A stretch of DNA of 64,000 nucleotides from Gammaproteobacteria bacterium Milos-ODIII6 (GCA_029228645.1 JAPTHR010000005.1:179932-243931), one strand, 5' to 3'; positions 28,989 to 40,496 are shown, counted from the first letter of the stretch. Made by a program: numbers and translations. The notes: generated from the letters alone by a model not told the origin.

Positions 28989-29094
28989 TTTACCGCAAAG
29001 GACGCAAAGAGCGCAAAGATTGGAATGTGGTCCGGATTAGAATGCATACTTGAATTAACTCCCTTGGCGTTCTTGGCGCCCTTGGCGGTGTAAT
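28989..29094. repeat. Long inverted repeat with GCAAAGGAC-type arms, copy 3
   Basis: Left arm 28989-29018 (TACCGCAAAGGACGCAAAGA...) and a more diverged right arm 29061-29094 (CTTGGCGTTCTTGGCGCC...). Between them lie about 42 bases. The copy fills the gap between serA and pheA; the right arm has lost the exact complement at several positions. Confidence 0.82.
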
Positions 29095-29106
29095 CGGTTT
29101 TTGCAG

Positions 29107-30192
29107 ATGAATGAGACTGAAAAACTCGGCGAGATCCGCAAGCGAATCGATGACATCGATTCCAGCATTCAGGAGCTCCTCAACCAGCGGGCGGAGGCGG
29201 CCATCGATGTGGCGCGGGTCAAGCTGGCCGCGGATCCCAATGCAGTCTTTTACCGCCCGGAGCGTGAGGCGGAGGTGTTGCGCAGGGTAAAGGAACGCAA
29301 CCGCGGTCCGCTCGACGACGATACCGTGGCCTGGTTGTTCCGCGAGATCATGTCATCCTGCCTCGCCCTGGAACGCCCCCTCAAAGTCGCCTATCTCGGG
29401 CCCGAAGGAACCTTCACCCAGGCGGCTGCGCTGCGTCACTTCGGTCACGCGGCCGAGGCAGAAGCGATGGGCAGCATTCCGGACGTCTTCCAGGAGGTCG
29501 AGAATGGCGCTGCCGACTATGGCGTCATCCCGGTAGAGAATTCCTCGGAGGGCGTGGTCAACCACACCCTCGATATGTTCCTGACTTCGCCGCTGCAGAT
29601 CTGCGGCGAGGTGTCGCTGCGGATACACCACAATCTTCTGGGTCTTTCGACACGCCTCGAGGACATTACGCGGGTATTCTCACATCAACAGTCACTGGCT
29701 CAGTGCCGCGGTTGGCTGGACAGGCACTTGCCGTTCGTCGAACGCGTCGCGGTTGGCAGCAATGCCGAGGCGGCGCGGCTCGCCGCCCAGACCGAGCAGT
29801 CGGCGGCGATTGCCGGCCAGGCAGCAGCCGAGCTGTACCGGCTCGACACCCTGGCGCAGAACATCGAGGACGATGCGGATAACACCACCCGGTTCCTGGT
29901 GATCGGCCGGCACGCCACTCAGCCATCGGGAGACGACAAGACCAGCATCCTGGTTTCCACGCGCAACGAGTCCGGCAGTCTGTATCGCCTGTTGCAGCCC
30001 TTGGCGGATCACAGCATCAGTATGACCCGCATCGAGTCGCGGCCTTCACGACGTGGCAACTGGGACTACGTTTTTTTCATCGACCTTCTGGGGCATCGTG
30101 AAGACCCGAAGCTGTCTGCCGCATTGCGCGAGCTGGGTCGTATCGCCGGGATGTACAAAGAACTCGGTTCCTATCCCCGGGGCGTTCTGTGA
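29107..30192 (+). CDS. pheA: Bifunctional chorismate mutase / prephenate dehydratase
   Basis: Converts chorismate to prephenate and then phenylpyruvate for phenylalanine. The 361-residue protein has an AroQ chorismate mutase domain (about 1-88, with IRKRIDDIDSSIQELLNQRAE), the dehydratase domain from about 92 (AYLGPEGTFTQAA; PVENSSEGVVNHTLD) and a C-terminal ACT domain with the ESRPSRRGNWDYVFFID phenylalanine-binding signature. ATG at 29107 lies two codons after a possible TTG. No leader peptide was identified upstream. Confidence 0.98.
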   Translation: MNETEKLGEIRKRIDDIDSSIQELLNQRAEAAIDVARVKLAADPNAVFYRPEREAEVLRRVKERNRGPLDDDTVAWLFREIMSSCLALERPLKVAYLGPEGTFTQAAALRHFGHAAEAEAMGSIPDVFQEVENGAADYGVIPVENSSEGVVNHTLDMFLTSPLQICGEVSLRIHHNLLGLSTRLEDITRVFSHQQSLAQCRGWLDRHLPFVERVAVGSNAEAARLAAQTEQSAAIAGQAAAELYRLDTLAQNIEDDADNTTRFLVIGRHATQPSGDDKTSILVSTRNESGSLYRLLQPLADHSISMTRIESRPSRRGNWDYVFFIDLLGHREDPKLSAALRELGRIAGMYKELGSYPRGVL

Positions 30193-30207
30193 GACCGGAA
30201 TAGCGCT

Positions 30208-31314
30208 ATGAAGAACAATCGCTTTATCGACCTGGCTGCACCTGGCATATCCCACCTGCAGCCTTACGTGCCGGGTAAACCGGTGACGGAGCTCGAGCGG
30301 GAACTTGGCATCAGCAATTCGATCAAGCTCGCATCCAACGAGAATCCACGGGGGCCGGGCCCGCGTGTGCTGGAGACCATCCAGACAGAGCTTGCCGAGT
30401 TGACCCGCTATCCGGATGGGGCGGCCTATGCGCTCAGACAGGCGCTTGCGCAACGGCATGATGTGACCCCCGACTGCATCACCATCGGCAACGGTTCGAA
30501 TGACGTGCTGGACATGATCGCGCGGGTTTTCCTCAGGCCGGGGAAGGAAAGCCTTTTCTCGGAGCACGCGTTCGCGGTATATGCGCTCAGCAGCATGGCA
30601 GCAGGCGCCGAACTGCGGATGGCCGGCGCGCGCGATTTCGGGCATGACCTGGAACGCATGGCGGCGATGGTGGGGCCATCAACCGGCGTGGTTTGGCTTG
30701 CCAACCCGAACAACCCGACGGGGACATGGCTGGCGCGCGCGGTCCTGCGCGATTTCATCGCGAGCCTGCCTCCGCACGTCATCGTGGTGGTCGACGAAGC
30801 CTATTTCGAGTACGTCACCCCGATACAGCCGGACTATCCCGACGCCAGTGCCTGGCTCGCGGAGTTCCCCAATCTGGTGGTCACGCGGACCTTTTCCAAG
30901 GCCTATGGCCTGGCCGCACTGCGCATCGGTTACGGGCTCTCGCATCCGGAACTCGCCGATCTCCTGAATCGCGTGCGGCAACCCTTCAATGCCAACAGTC
31001 TGGCCCAGGCGGCCGCCCTTGCGGCGCTCGCCGACCAGGATTACGTACGCAGCTCGGTGGAGCTGAACACGGCCGGTATGAGGCAATTCGAGGAGGGCCT
31101 GCAAAAGCTCGGGCTGGGATACATTCCTTCGGTCGGGAACTTCATCAGCGTGAACGTGGGGCGTCCGGCCTCCGAGGTCGACCTCGCGTTGTTGCAGCAG
31201 GGCGTGATCACCCGTCCGGTCGAAAACTACGGACTCAAGGGTTACCTGCGTATCAGCACGGGTCTGGCGGAAGAGAACGCACGTTGCCTGGAAGCGCTGG
31301 AACGGGTGCTGTGA
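30208..31314 (+). CDS. hisC: Histidinol-phosphate aminotransferase
   Basis: PLP class II aminotransferase; in this operon position (HisC2 type) it may serve histidine and also aromatic keto-acid transamination. The 368-residue protein shows IKLASNENPRGPGP, NPNNPTGTW and the Schiff-base Lys231 in TRTFSKAYGLAALRIGYG. Lies 15 bases after pheA and its stop overlaps the GTG start of tyrA, so the three are one operon. Confidence 0.96.
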   Translation: MKNNRFIDLAAPGISHLQPYVPGKPVTELERELGISNSIKLASNENPRGPGPRVLETIQTELAELTRYPDGAAYALRQALAQRHDVTPDCITIGNGSNDVLDMIARVFLRPGKESLFSEHAFAVYALSSMAAGAELRMAGARDFGHDLERMAAMVGPSTGVVWLANPNNPTGTWLARAVLRDFIASLPPHVIVVVDEAYFEYVTPIQPDYPDASAWLAEFPNLVVTRTFSKAYGLAALRIGYGLSHPELADLLNRVRQPFNANSLAQAAALAALADQDYVRSSVELNTAGMRQFEEGLQKLGLGYIPSVGNFISVNVGRPASEVDLALLQQGVITRPVENYGLKGYLRISTGLAEENARCLEALERVL

Positions 31315-32213
31315 AGCAGGGGGTCGGCAACCTGGCGGTGATTGGCGTCGGCTTGATCGGCGGTTCGCTTGCACGCGCTTTGCGTCAGAGCGGCGCGGTG
31401 CAACGCATTGTCGGTTGCGGACGTGGCCTGGAAAACCTCGAGCGCGCAGTGGAACTCGGGGTGATCGATGCCTACACCCAGGACGTCGGCGAGGCAGTCC
31501 GGGATGCGGATATGGTTTTCGTGGCCGTCCCGCTGGGCGCCATGCGCAGGGTGTTCGAGCAGATGAACGGGCATCTTCCTCCCCAGGCGGTGGTTACCGA
31601 CGGCGGCAGCGCCAAGGCAACGGTCATTTCGGATTTCCGCGCAAGCTGCCCCGATCATCTCCAGCAGTTCGTGGCCGGACATCCCATCGCGGGAACTGAA
31701 CGCAACGGGGTCGAGGCCTCGTTTGCGGACCTCTATCGCGACCGGCGGGTCATTCTCACTCCCGAGGAAGATACCGATCCGGAGGCGCTCGCGCGGGTGA
31801 CCCGGATGTGGCAGGCCTGCGGTGCCGAGGTCGTGCGCATGGACGTGCAGCGCCACGATCGTGTCCTGGCGGCCACCAGTCATCTGCCGCACATGCTGGC
31901 CTTCGGACTCGTGGATACGCTCGCGCGCATGGATGAGCACGACGATATCTTTCGCTTTGCCGCCGGCGGTTTCCGCGACTTTACCCGTATCGCCTCGAGC
32001 AACCCGCTGATGTGGCGCGACATCTGTATCGCGAACCGCGAAGCGGTAGCCGAGGTCATGTTGAATTTTGCCGGAGAGATGAAAGACCTCGCGGCGTCGA
32101 TCGAGCGCGGCGATGGCGATCGCCTGCTGGCGGTATTCGAGCGTGCCAAGGCGGCCCGCGATGCCTTCGTAGACGGCCTGTCCGAGGCCAATACGGACAC
32201 CGAGGAAGGTTGA
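31311..32213 (+). CDS. tyrA: Prephenate dehydrogenase
   Basis: Oxidative decarboxylation of prephenate (or arogenate dehydrogenase activity) towards tyrosine. GTG at 31311 overlaps the hisC stop; the frame continues further up but only as a shadow of hisC. The 300-residue protein has the NAD motif LAVIGVGLIGGSLARAL at 7-23, the HPIAGTERNG motif near 124-133 with the substrate-binding His, and the ATSHLPHMLAFGLV segment. It is a monofunctional enzyme lacking an ACT domain. aroA follows 113 bases later, after a gap with no clear signals. Confidence 0.96.
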   Translation: MKQGVGNLAVIGVGLIGGSLARALRQSGAVQRIVGCGRGLENLERAVELGVIDAYTQDVGEAVRDADMVFVAVPLGAMRRVFEQMNGHLPPQAVVTDGGSAKATVISDFRASCPDHLQQFVAGHPIAGTERNGVEASFADLYRDRRVILTPEEDTDPEALARVTRMWQACGAEVVRMDVQRHDRVLAATSHLPHMLAFGLVDTLARMDEHDDIFRFAAGGFRDFTRIASSNPLMWRDICIANREAVAEVMLNFAGEMKDLAASIERGDGDRLLAVFERAKAARDAFVDGLSEANTDTEEG

Positions 32214-32326
32214 CCTGCTCGAAACCATTCCGCCCGGTCCGATCAGTAGCCGCGGCCCGCTACGGCCCGTCACTTCACTCGCTTGTAATCCAACCGCGCA
32301 GCGGCTAGCCTTCTGCGCCTTTGTCA

Positions 32327-33661
32327 ATGAAGGGAATGGATAAGTTGTCATCCAAGCTGCAGTTCAGCGTGAGCCCAGGCGGCAGCCTGATTGGCGATGT
32401 CCGGGTTCCGGGCGATAAATCGATTTCACATCGCTCCATCATGTTCGGTTCGCTGGCACAAGGCGTGACCCGGGTGGAGGGTTTTCTCCAAGGCGAGGAC
32501 GCACTCGCGACCCTGCAGGCCTTCCGTGACATGGGCGTCGAGATCGAAGGGCCGAGCGAGGGCAGGGTGATCATTCATGGTGTCGGCATGCATGGACTGC
32601 AGGCACCGGATGGGCCCCTGGACCTGGGCAACTCCGGCACTTCCATGCGGCTGTTGGCCGGCCTGCTGGCCGGGCAGGGCTTCGAGGTCACCTTGATCGG
32701 CGACGAGTCACTCTCACGGCGTCCCATGAAGCGGGTGACCGAGCCGCTGGCACTCATGGGGGCGGAAATCAATACCACACCCAAGGGGACTGCGCCGCTG
32801 GTGATACGCCCGGTGGACGGCCTGCGTGGTTGTGACTACCGGATGCCGGTCGCCAGCGCACAGGTCAAATCCTGCCTTTTGCTGGCAGGCCTGTATGCGC
32901 AAGGCGAGACCTGGGTCACCGAACCCGCCCCAACCCGCGACCACACCGAGCGGATGCTGCGGGGTTTCGGTTACGAGGTGATGCAGGAGGGTCCGCGCCG
33001 GGGTGTCAGGGGCGGCGGCGCCTTGATTGCTTGTGACATCGATGTGCCGGCGGACATCTCCTCGGCCGCCTTCTTCCTGGTGGGCGCGAGCATTGCGGCG
33101 GGGTCAGACCTGGTCCTGCGCCATGTCGGCATGAACCCGACCCGCGATGGGGTGCTCACTATCCTGCGCCTGATGGGCGCCGATATCGAGGTCGCCAAGG
33201 AACGCGAGGCCGGTGGCGAGCCGGTCGCGGATCTTCGGGTGCGCAGCGCGCAACTGAAGGGAATCCGGATACCGGAAGACCAGGTGCCCCTGGCGATCGA
33301 CGAGTTTCCGGCGCTGTTCGTGGCCGCCGCCTGCGCAGAGGGGGAGACGGTCCTGACCGGCGCAGAAGAGCTTCGCGTCAAGGAGTCCGATCGTATCCAG
33401 GTGATGGCGGATGGTCTGCAGGCGCTGGGTATCGAAGCCAGGCCGACCCCGGACGGCATCGTCATCCAGGGCGGGCAGCTGCGCGGGGGCAGGGTGGACA
33501 GCCACGGGGACCACCGCATTGCAATGGCCTTCGCGATGGCAGCCCTTTGTGCGAGCGGAGAAATCCGGATCGATGACTGCGCCAATGTGAACACCTCGTT
33601 CCCGGGATTTGCCGAGCTGGCCGGTTCGGTCGGGCTGCAAGTGAGCGTGCAGAATGACTGA
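32327..33661 (+). CDS. aroA: 3-phosphoshikimate 1-carboxyvinyltransferase (EPSP synthase)
   Basis: Sixth step of the shikimate pathway, the target of glyphosate. About 444 residues with the phosphoshikimate motif [11 protein letters not shown], the PEP-site [19 protein letters not shown], and KESDRI and [14 protein letters not shown] near the C-terminus. The start is uncertain: ATG at 32327, ATG at 32336 and TTG at 32345 are in frame; AAGGGA at 32330-32335 fits best for TTG at 32345. The 3' end overlaps cmk by eight bases. Confidence 0.96.
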   Translation: MKGMDKLSSKLQFSVSPGGSLIGDVRVPGDKSISHRSIMFGSLAQGVTRVEGFLQGEDALATLQAFRDMGVEIEGPSEGRVIIHGVGMHGLQAPDGPLDLGNSGTSMRLLAGLLAGQGFEVTLIGDESLSRRPMKRVTEPLALMGAEINTTPKGTAPLVIRPVDGLRGCDYRMPVASAQVKSCLLLAGLYAQGETWVTEPAPTRDHTERMLRGFGYEVMQEGPRRGVRGGGALIACDIDVPADISSAAFFLVGASIAAGSDLVLRHVGMNPTRDGVLTILRLMGADIEVAKEREAGGEPVADLRVRSAQLKGIRIPEDQVPLAIDEFPALFVAAACAEGETVLTGAEELRVKESDRIQVMADGLQALGIEARPTPDGIVIQGGQLRGGRVDSHGDHRIAMAFAMAALCASGEIRIDDCANVNTSFPGFAELAGSVGLQVSVQND

Positions 33662-34328
33662 AGCAACGCCGGTGATCACAATCGACGGGCCGAGCGGCTC
33701 GGGTAAGGGCACCGTATCGGCGCGCGTGGCCAAGACGCTCGGATGGCATGTACTCGACTCCGGCGCCCTCTACCGGCTGGCTGCCTACGCCGCGCGAAAA
33801 TCTGGTATTGACTTCAAGAATCAACCCCAACTTTCTGAAATAGCAAGGAATCTTCGTGTGCGTTTTGAGCAGGGCAGGATCTTTCTCGAAGACGAGGATG
33901 TCTCCCTTTCGATCCGCACCGAGCAGGCCGGCAATGACGCCTCCCGGGTCGCCGCGATGCCGGAGGTGCGTGCGGCGCTCCTCGATTGGCAGCGCGAGGC
34001 GGCGGTCGCTCCCGGCCTGATCGCCGATGGCAGGGACATGGGGACAACCGTTTTCCCACGCGCTCCGCTCAAGGTGTTTCTCACCGCGAGTGCCGAAGAA
34101 CGTGCGAAAAGACGCTATAAGCAGTTGAAAGAAAAGGGTATCAAGTCTAAAATTTCGGACCTTGCCGTTGAGATTCGAGAGCGCGATGAACGTGATCGTT
34201 CGCGGGCGGCATCGCCGTTGGTTCCCGCTGGGGATGCAATGGTGATCGATTCCACGGCCTTCAGCATCGAACAGGTCGTGGACCAGATTCTCCAGGCGGC
34301 GCAGGAGCGCGGGCTGGCGAAGCCTTAG
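33654..34328 (+). CDS. cmk: Cytidylate kinase
   Basis: Phosphorylates CMP and dCMP with ATP. The 224-residue P-loop kinase shows [11 protein letters not shown] near 10-20, the NMP-binding region with [15 protein letters not shown], and [13 protein letters not shown] in the Walker B region, then the Arg-rich lid ([11 protein letters not shown]). It starts inside aroA and precedes rpsA, the standard gammaproteobacterial order. Confidence 0.98.
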   Translation: MTEATPVITIDGPSGSGKGTVSARVAKTLGWHVLDSGALYRLAAYAARKSGIDFKNQPQLSEIARNLRVRFEQGRIFLEDEDVSLSIRTEQAGNDASRVAAMPEVRAALLDWQREAAVAPGLIADGRDMGTTVFPRAPLKVFLTASAEERAKRRYKQLKEKGIKSKISDLAVEIRERDERDRSRAASPLVPAGDAMVIDSTAFSIEQVVDQILQAAQERGLAKP

Positions 34329-34377
34329 CTCATTAGAAGAGCAGGGCATTACGGGGCTTGTCGTCCCGACAGGGTTG

Positions 34378-34398
34378 CAGACTTCGGTCTGTTTTTTT
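34378..34398 (+). terminator. Hairpin and T tract between cmk and rpsA
   Basis: CAGAC-TTCG-GTCTG followed directly by seven T lies 50 bases after cmk and 91 before rpsA. A UUCG tetraloop plus U7 is a good intrinsic terminator or attenuator, though the stem is only five pairs. It would separate the aro block from rpsA or dampen read-through. Confidence 0.65.
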
Positions 34399-34488
34399 AT
34401 TCAACAACACAACCGAGGCCAGCTGCGGCATATCGCATTGGCCGGTAAACACGATCTGCTCCAAGCGCGGATCATAGGTACACACATC

Positions 34489-36168
34489 ATGTCAGAAAGT
34501 TTTGCCGAGCTCTTCGAAGAGAGCCTCAATAACACCAACCTTCAGCCCGGAAGCATAGTCATTGGCTCGGTGGTCGCGATCGATGGCGATTTCGTCATCG
34601 TCAATGCCGGCCTCAAATCCGAAGGCGTCATTCCGGTCAGCCAGTTCTTCGACAACGACGGAAACGTCGAAGTCGCCGTCGGTGACCAGGTTGAGGTGTC
34701 CCTGGACGCGGTCGAGGATGGTTCAGGCGCCACCCGACTGTCACGTGAGAAAGCCAAGCGTCATCACGCCTGGCAGAAGCTCGAGAAAGCTTTCGAAAAC
34801 GAAGACATCGTCACCGGTCGTATCAACGGCAAGGTGAAGGGCGGCTTCACCGTCGAATTGGACCAGATCCGGGCCTTCCTGCCCGGCTCTCTGGTGGATG
34901 TGCGTCCTGTGCGTGACACCGGCTACCTGGAAGGCAAGGATCTCGAATTCAAGGTCATCAAGCTGGACCAGAAGCGCAACAACGTGGTGGTCTCCCGTCG
35001 TGCCGTGGTCGAGAAGGAATACAGCGAGGAGCGCGAGAAGCTGCTCGCCGATCTGGCCGAGGGTCAGGTGGTCAAGGGTGTGGTCAAGAACCTCACCGAC
35101 TACGGTGCGTTCGTCGACCTGGGCGGCATCGATGGCCTGCTGCACATCACCGATATGGCCTGGAAGCGGGTCAAGCACCCGTCCGAAGTGGTCGAGATCG
35201 GCGATGAGATCGACGTCAAAGTGCTCAAGTTCGACCGCGAGAAGATGCGCGTCTCCCTCGGCCTGAAGCAGCTGGGTGAAGATCCCTGGGTCAACATCAC
35301 CCGTCGCTACCCGGAGAACACCCGCCTTTTCGGCAAGGTGACCAACATCGCCGACTATGGTGCCTTCGTCGAAATCGAAGATGGCGTGGAAGGCCTGGTG
35401 CACGTGTCCGAGATGGACTGGACCAACAAGAACGTTCACCCCAGCAAGGTGGTGCAACTCGGTCAGGAAGTCGAGGTCGTGGTCCTGGATATCGACGAGG
35501 AGCGTCGTCGTATTTCGCTCGGCATGAAGCAATGCCAGTCCAATCCCTGGGAAGACTTCGGCGAGCGCTTCAAGAAGGGTGACCACGTCTCCGGCACCAT
35601 CAAGTCGATCACCGACTTCGGTATCTTTATCGGTCTTGACGGCGGTATTGATGGCCTCGTGCATCTCTCCGATATCTCGTGGGACGATGCGGGCGAGGAA
35701 GTCATTCGCGACTTCAAGAAGGGTCAGGAGCTGGAGACAGTGGTGCTGGCCGTCGACCCGGAGCGCGAGCGCATCTCGCTTGGCGTCAAGCAATTGGACA
35801 AGGATCCCTTCTCCACCTGGCTTGCGACGCACGACAAAGGTTCGATTGTTACCGGTACGGTTCGCGAAGTTGACGCCAAGGGTGCGGTAATCGATCTCGA
35901 AGAGGGCGTGGAAGGTTACCTGCGCGCTTCCGATCTGGCCCGCGACCGGGTCGAAGATGCTCGCACGCTGCTCAAAGAGGGCGACACCGCCGAGGCAAAG
36001 TTCATGGGCGTGGACCGCAAGAATCGCACCATCAGCCTGTCGGTCAAGGCCAAGGACTACGACGAGGAAAAGGCGGTCATCTCGCAGTACAACATCGACT
36101 CCAGCACCGCTGGGACCACTTCCATGGCCGATCTGCTCAAAGAGCAGCTTGAGGCCGACAAAAAGTAA
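34489..36168 (+). CDS. rpsA: 30S ribosomal protein S1
   Basis: Binds mRNA upstream of start codons and brings it to the 30S subunit. The 559-residue protein has six S1 domains in tandem; domains 3-6 repeat the [45 protein letters not shown] and [22 protein letters not shown] type motif. ATG at 34489 ([12 protein letters not shown]) is the family start; an upstream open frame of 38 codons has no support. No strong Shine-Dalgarno is seen, as is usual for rpsA, whose translation S1 controls itself in E. coli. Confidence 0.99.
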   Translation: MSESFAELFEESLNNTNLQPGSIVIGSVVAIDGDFVIVNAGLKSEGVIPVSQFFDNDGNVEVAVGDQVEVSLDAVEDGSGATRLSREKAKRHHAWQKLEKAFENEDIVTGRINGKVKGGFTVELDQIRAFLPGSLVDVRPVRDTGYLEGKDLEFKVIKLDQKRNNVVVSRRAVVEKEYSEEREKLLADLAEGQVVKGVVKNLTDYGAFVDLGGIDGLLHITDMAWKRVKHPSEVVEIGDEIDVKVLKFDREKMRVSLGLKQLGEDPWVNITRRYPENTRLFGKVTNIADYGAFVEIEDGVEGLVHVSEMDWTNKNVHPSKVVQLGQEVEVVVLDIDEERRRISLGMKQCQSNPWEDFGERFKKGDHVSGTIKSITDFGIFIGLDGGIDGLVHLSDISWDDAGEEVIRDFKKGQELETVVLAVDPERERISLGVKQLDKDPFSTWLATHDKGSIVTGTVREVDAKGAVIDLEEGVEGYLRASDLARDRVEDARTLLKEGDTAEAKFMGVDRKNRTISLSVKAKDYDEEKAVISQYNIDSSTAGTTSMADLLKEQLEADKK

Positions 36169-36181
36169 GCGGCCGATCTAA

Positions 36182-36210
36182 ACGGGGCAGCGTGGTTCAC
36201 GCTGCCCCGT
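36182..36210. other. Perfect 11-bp stem-loop between rpsA and ihfB
   Basis: ACGGGGCAGCG-TGGTTCA-CGCTGCCCCGT starts 13 bases after the rpsA stop. There is no T run after it, so it is not a classic intrinsic terminator; it may protect the rpsA 3' end or set the rpsA/ihfB ratio. Confidence 0.7.
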
Positions 36211-36230
36211 CAACCCGTTGAGAGATTGTG

Positions 36231-36539
36231 ATGACCAAATCGGAGTTGATCGAAGTCATTGCCAGGGAACAAAGTCACTTGGCCTATCGCGATGTCGAAC
36301 TCGCGGTCAAGTGCATGATCGAACAGATGAGCCAGGCCTTGGCAGGCGGTGATCGGATTGAGATCCGCGGCTTTGGCAGCTTCTCCCTGCACTTCCGTCC
36401 CCCCAGGGTTGGGCGAAACCCCAAGACCGGTGAGTCGGTACACCTTGCGGGCAAGTATGTGCCGCATTTCAAGCCAGGCAAGGAGTTGCGGGAAAGGGTC
36501 AACCAGGGTTACCAGCGGGAACTCGAAGAGAGTGCCTGA
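36231..36539 (+). CDS. ihfB: Integration host factor subunit beta
   Basis: Sequence-specific DNA-bending protein, heterodimer with IhfA (not in this window). The 102-residue protein shows [11 protein letters not shown], the conserved [13 protein letters not shown] region, and the beta-arm signature [32 protein letters not shown] with the intercalating Pro. ATG at 36231 follows a GTG in frame. Order rpsA-ihfB is standard. An intrinsic terminator follows. Confidence 0.98.
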   Translation: MTKSELIEVIAREQSHLAYRDVELAVKCMIEQMSQALAGGDRIEIRGFGSFSLHFRPPRVGRNPKTGESVHLAGKYVPHFKPGKELRERVNQGYQRELEESA

Positions 36540-36563
36540 GGCAGCCTGTTGACTGGGTGAGAT

Positions 36564-36590
36564 AACCGGCTTCGTGCCGGTTTTTTCTTG
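36564..36590 (+). terminator. Intrinsic terminator after ihfB
   Basis: AACCGGC-TTCGT-GCCGGTT followed by TTTTCTTG, 24 bases after the ihfB stop. Seven-pair stem with a T tract: a good rho-independent terminator for the rpsA-ihfB transcript. Confidence 0.85.
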
Positions 36591-36604
36591 CCTGCGGTTC
36601 GCTT

Positions 36605-36634
36605 ATGCAAGGGTCGGAATCGATCCCCGACCCC
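36605..36634. repeat. REP-like hairpin downstream of purB
   Basis: TATGCAAGGGTCGG-AATCGATC-CCGACCCC; a shorter relative of the hairpin at 38145-38181 on the other side of purB. Both begin with ATGCAA followed by a GGGTCGGA run. Could also help terminate purB from the minus strand. Confidence 0.6.
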
Positions 36635-36661
36635 TTTGGTTCGACGGGTGAAATATTCGGG

Positions 36662-38122
<1,461 letters not shown>

Positions 38123-38144
38123 TCAGGAAGGCGGAGGTCCCCTA

Positions 38145-38181
38145 TGCAAAGGGGTCGGAGTCGGTTGCCGACTCCGACCCC
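38145..38181. repeat. REP-like perfect hairpin upstream of purB
   Basis: GGGGTCGGAGTCGG (38151-38164), loop TTG, CCGACTCCGACCCC (38168-38181): a perfect 14-bp stem, preceded by ATGCAAA. Related to the shorter element at 36605-36634. This GGGGTCGGAGTC type resembles RAYT-associated REP sequences; no RAYT gene is in the window. Confidence 0.75.
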
Positions 38182-38218
38182 ACGCTCAGCTTGCGGGGGA
38201 AAGGAATAAAGGAGCCGT

Positions 38219-38734
38219 TCAGATCTCGCGCGGCAAATCGGTAGGCGCTTGCGCGGGTTCCGGCGTTTCCGGCTGCAGTTTTTCCTTGGCGGCATCCAGC
38301 GCATCGACCGCCTTCTCCTTCACGTTGCCATAGACCTCGGCGCCTTTCTCCTTGGCACTGCCATAGGCCTCAACGCTCTTGTCCTTCACCGCACCGTACA
38401 TGTCGGCGCTCTTTTCCTTCACCGCCTCGACCGCATCGCCTGTGGCGTCGGCCGCATCCCCGATCGCGTCCTTACCCTTGAGTACCAGTTCGCCGGTCTC
38501 CTCCTTGGTGGCATCCCAGGCGCTGCTCCCCAGGTCCTTAGCGTCTTCGGTCAGCTTCTTTGCTTTTTCCGTCAGGGTTTCCTTCTGCGTAGTCTCCGCT
38601 GCTGGAGCGGATTCACTGGTTGTCGGCGGCGCTTCGTTCGTTGTGTCCGTGGTCGACGTGCCCTGATCGCTGCAGGCGCCGAGAAAGAGCGTACCAACGA
38701 GCGGGAAGAGAGAGAGCGGTAACAGACGTTTCAT
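38219..38734 (-). CDS. Lipoprotein with LEA-like amphipathic repeats
   Basis: A 171-residue protein with a lipoprotein signal ending in the lipobox LGAC (Cys near 20), a Thr/Ser/Glu-rich linker, then four or more 11-residue-like repeats (EKSADMYGAVKDKSVEAYG, SAKEKGAEVYGNV) rich in Lys, Glu and Ala. Such helices resemble LEA/apolipoprotein-type stress proteins. ATG at 38734 has AGAGGA upstream; the longer open frame does not. It interrupts the otherwise conserved hflD-purB neighbourhood. Function is not known. Confidence 0.8.
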   Translation of the reverse strand: MKRLLPLSLFPLVGTLFLGACSDQGTSTTDTTNEAPPTTSESAPAAETTQKETLTEKAKKLTEDAKDLGSSAWDATKEETGELVLKGKDAIGDAADATGDAVEAVKEKSADMYGAVKDKSVEAYGSAKEKGAEVYGNVKEKAVDALDAAKEKLQPETPEPAQAPTDLPREI

Positions 38735-38793
38735 AAGGATTCCTCTGGTTTGGAAGTCGGTGTGTTGCAGCCATGCTTGAGTCGCGGATAACT

Positions 38794-39420
38794 CTAAGGC
38801 AGCTCGTCCAACAGTGCCAGCGCCATCTCGGTGATTTTTCTCCGCTTCACCAACAGGTGCCAGCGTTGTCCCTGGCACTGGCGCCACAGGACGGCGGCGC
38901 GGATACCGGCGAGCAGCAAGGTCCTTATCTGCTCGGCGATGCTCGGGTTCTGCAGGTAGAGCGGCTCCCCGCGAATCATGATCCGGGGTTCGACCGAACT
39001 GATGTATTCCTGGTACAGGCGGGCCAGCTGCGCACTCTGGGAGGAGTCTCCCAGACCGAAGAGGGTGCGTTTCTCCTTGAAGCGCTCGAGCTCCTGTCCC
39101 AGATTGGAGAACCTGTCACGGTCCTTCAGCAGCTTGTCTCCATGGTGGATAAGCGCGACCGCGTAGCGTGTCAGCTCCAGGTTGCGCTGAGCCGGCTGCG
39201 TGAGCTGCCTGTGCAGGGTTCGCAGGCCGTCGGAAAGACCCGCCAACCCGCCATAGACGCCTTCCACCGAAGCGGGGTCGAACTCAAAGAGCGATTCCAG
39301 GGAGCTCGCTTCGGCTTGCGCATCGCAGCGGCCGTTACGCGCAAGCTCGGTTACCAGGTGCGCCGCCTGCAGCACACCGGCCAGGGCGATCGTTCTGTCG
39401 CGGTCATCGTGCCGGCTCAA
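38794..39420 (-). CDS. hflD: High frequency lysogenization protein HflD homologue
   Basis: Peripheral inner-membrane protein; in E. coli it binds phage lambda CII and influences lysogeny, and its cellular role is unclear. The 208-residue, largely helical protein matches family order and length, with [11 protein letters not shown] at the start and [17 protein letters not shown] in the middle. TTG start overlaps the mnmA stop (TTGA). Part of the leftward rluE-nudJ-mnmA-hflD operon. Confidence 0.92.
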   Translation of the reverse strand: MSRHDDRDRTIALAGVLQAAHLVTELARNGRCDAQAEASSLESLFEFDPASVEGVYGGLAGLSDGLRTLHRQLTQPAQRNLELTRYAVALIHHGDKLLKDRDRFSNLGQELERFKEKRTLFGLGDSSQSAQLARLYQEYISSVEPRIMIRGEPLYLQNPSIAEQIRTLLLAGIRAAVLWRQCQGQRWHLLVKRRKITEMALALLDELP

Positions 39421-40496
39421 CGTATGATTCCTCCGCCAAGACAGACATCGTCCTGGTAAATGACGACGGACTGTCCAGGGGTCAGTGCCCGTTGTGGTTG
39501 ATCGAACTCGACCGAGGCAAGATCACGATCGACCTGGACCGAGCAATCCTGCAGCGCCTGTCGGTGTCGGCAACGCGCCTGGGCGCGAAATGCCGGTGCG
39601 GGTGGATTGCCGGCAACCCAGTGCAACTGTTCCGCCACCAGTTGCGTACGCATCAGTTCGGGGTGATCGTGACCCTGTCCCACAACGAGGGTGTTGTGTT
39701 CGAGGTCCTTGTGCAAAACGAACCAGGGGCGCTCGTCGTGCTGCGAGCTTCCCCCGATGCCGAGTCCCTGGCGTTGTCCGATGGTGTAGTACATCAGGCC
39801 CTGGTGATGTCCCAGGACTTCGCCGTCGCGGGTCCGGATCTGTCCGGGGTTTGCCGGGAGGTAGCGATGTAAAAAGTCACGAAAGCGCCTTTCCCCGATG
39901 AAACAGATACCGGTGCTGTCCTTCTTCTCCGCATTCGCCAGGCGTGTCTGCCTTGCCAGGATTCGCACCTCCGGTTTGGTCAGATCCTGCAAGGGGAAGA
40001 GCGTATGGCGCAACGCGGTTTGCCCGAGCATGTACAGAAAGTAGGTCTGATCCTTGTTCTCGTCCCTGGCGCGTATCAACTGTGTTCCCTGGCCGGTGCG
40101 GCGAACGCCGGCATAGTGGCCGGTCGCGATGTAATCGGCCCCCAGCTCGAGCGCATGCTCGAGGAAGGCCCTGAACTTGATTTCGCGATTGCACAGGACA
40201 TCCGGATTGGGTGTTCTGGCGGCGCGGTATTCCTCCAGGAAGTACGCGAATACGCGGTCCCAATACTCCGCCGAAAAGTTGACCGTGAGCAATTCGATCT
40301 CCAGCCGATCGGCGACCGCCTGCGCATCCGCGAGATCCTTTGCGGCAGCGCAATACTTCTCGCTGTCGTCCTCTTCCCAGTTCTTCATGAACAGGCCACG
40401 CACGCGGTAACCCGACTGCAGCAGTTTGAGGGCAGCAACCGACGAATCGACGCCGCCGGAGAGGCCTACGATCACTTCTGCGCCGACGTCACTCAT
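39417..40496 (-). CDS. mnmA: tRNA-specific 2-thiouridylase MnmA
   Basis: Thiolates U34 of tRNA-Lys, Glu and Gln using sulfur relayed by the Tus system. The 359-residue protein has the PP-loop GLSGGVDSS at 11-19, catalytic Cys102 in [12 protein letters not shown] and Cys198 in DSTGICFIG, matching the E. coli pair Cys102/Cys199. Its start overlaps the nudJ stop by eight bases and its stop overlaps hflD. Confidence 0.98.
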   Translation of the reverse strand: MSDVGAEVIVGLSGGVDSSVAALKLLQSGYRVRGLFMKNWEEDDSEKYCAAAKDLADAQAVADRLEIELLTVNFSAEYWDRVFAYFLEEYRAARTPNPDVLCNREIKFRAFLEHALELGADYIATGHYAGVRRTGQGTQLIRARDENKDQTYFLYMLGQTALRHTLFPLQDLTKPEVRILARQTRLANAEKKDSTGICFIGERRFRDFLHRYLPANPGQIRTRDGEVLGHHQGLMYYTIGQRQGLGIGGSSQHDERPWFVLHKDLEHNTLVVGQGHDHPELMRTQLVAEQLHWVAGNPPAPAFRAQARCRHRQALQDCSVQVDRDLASVEFDQPQRALTPGQSVVIYQDDVCLGGGIIR

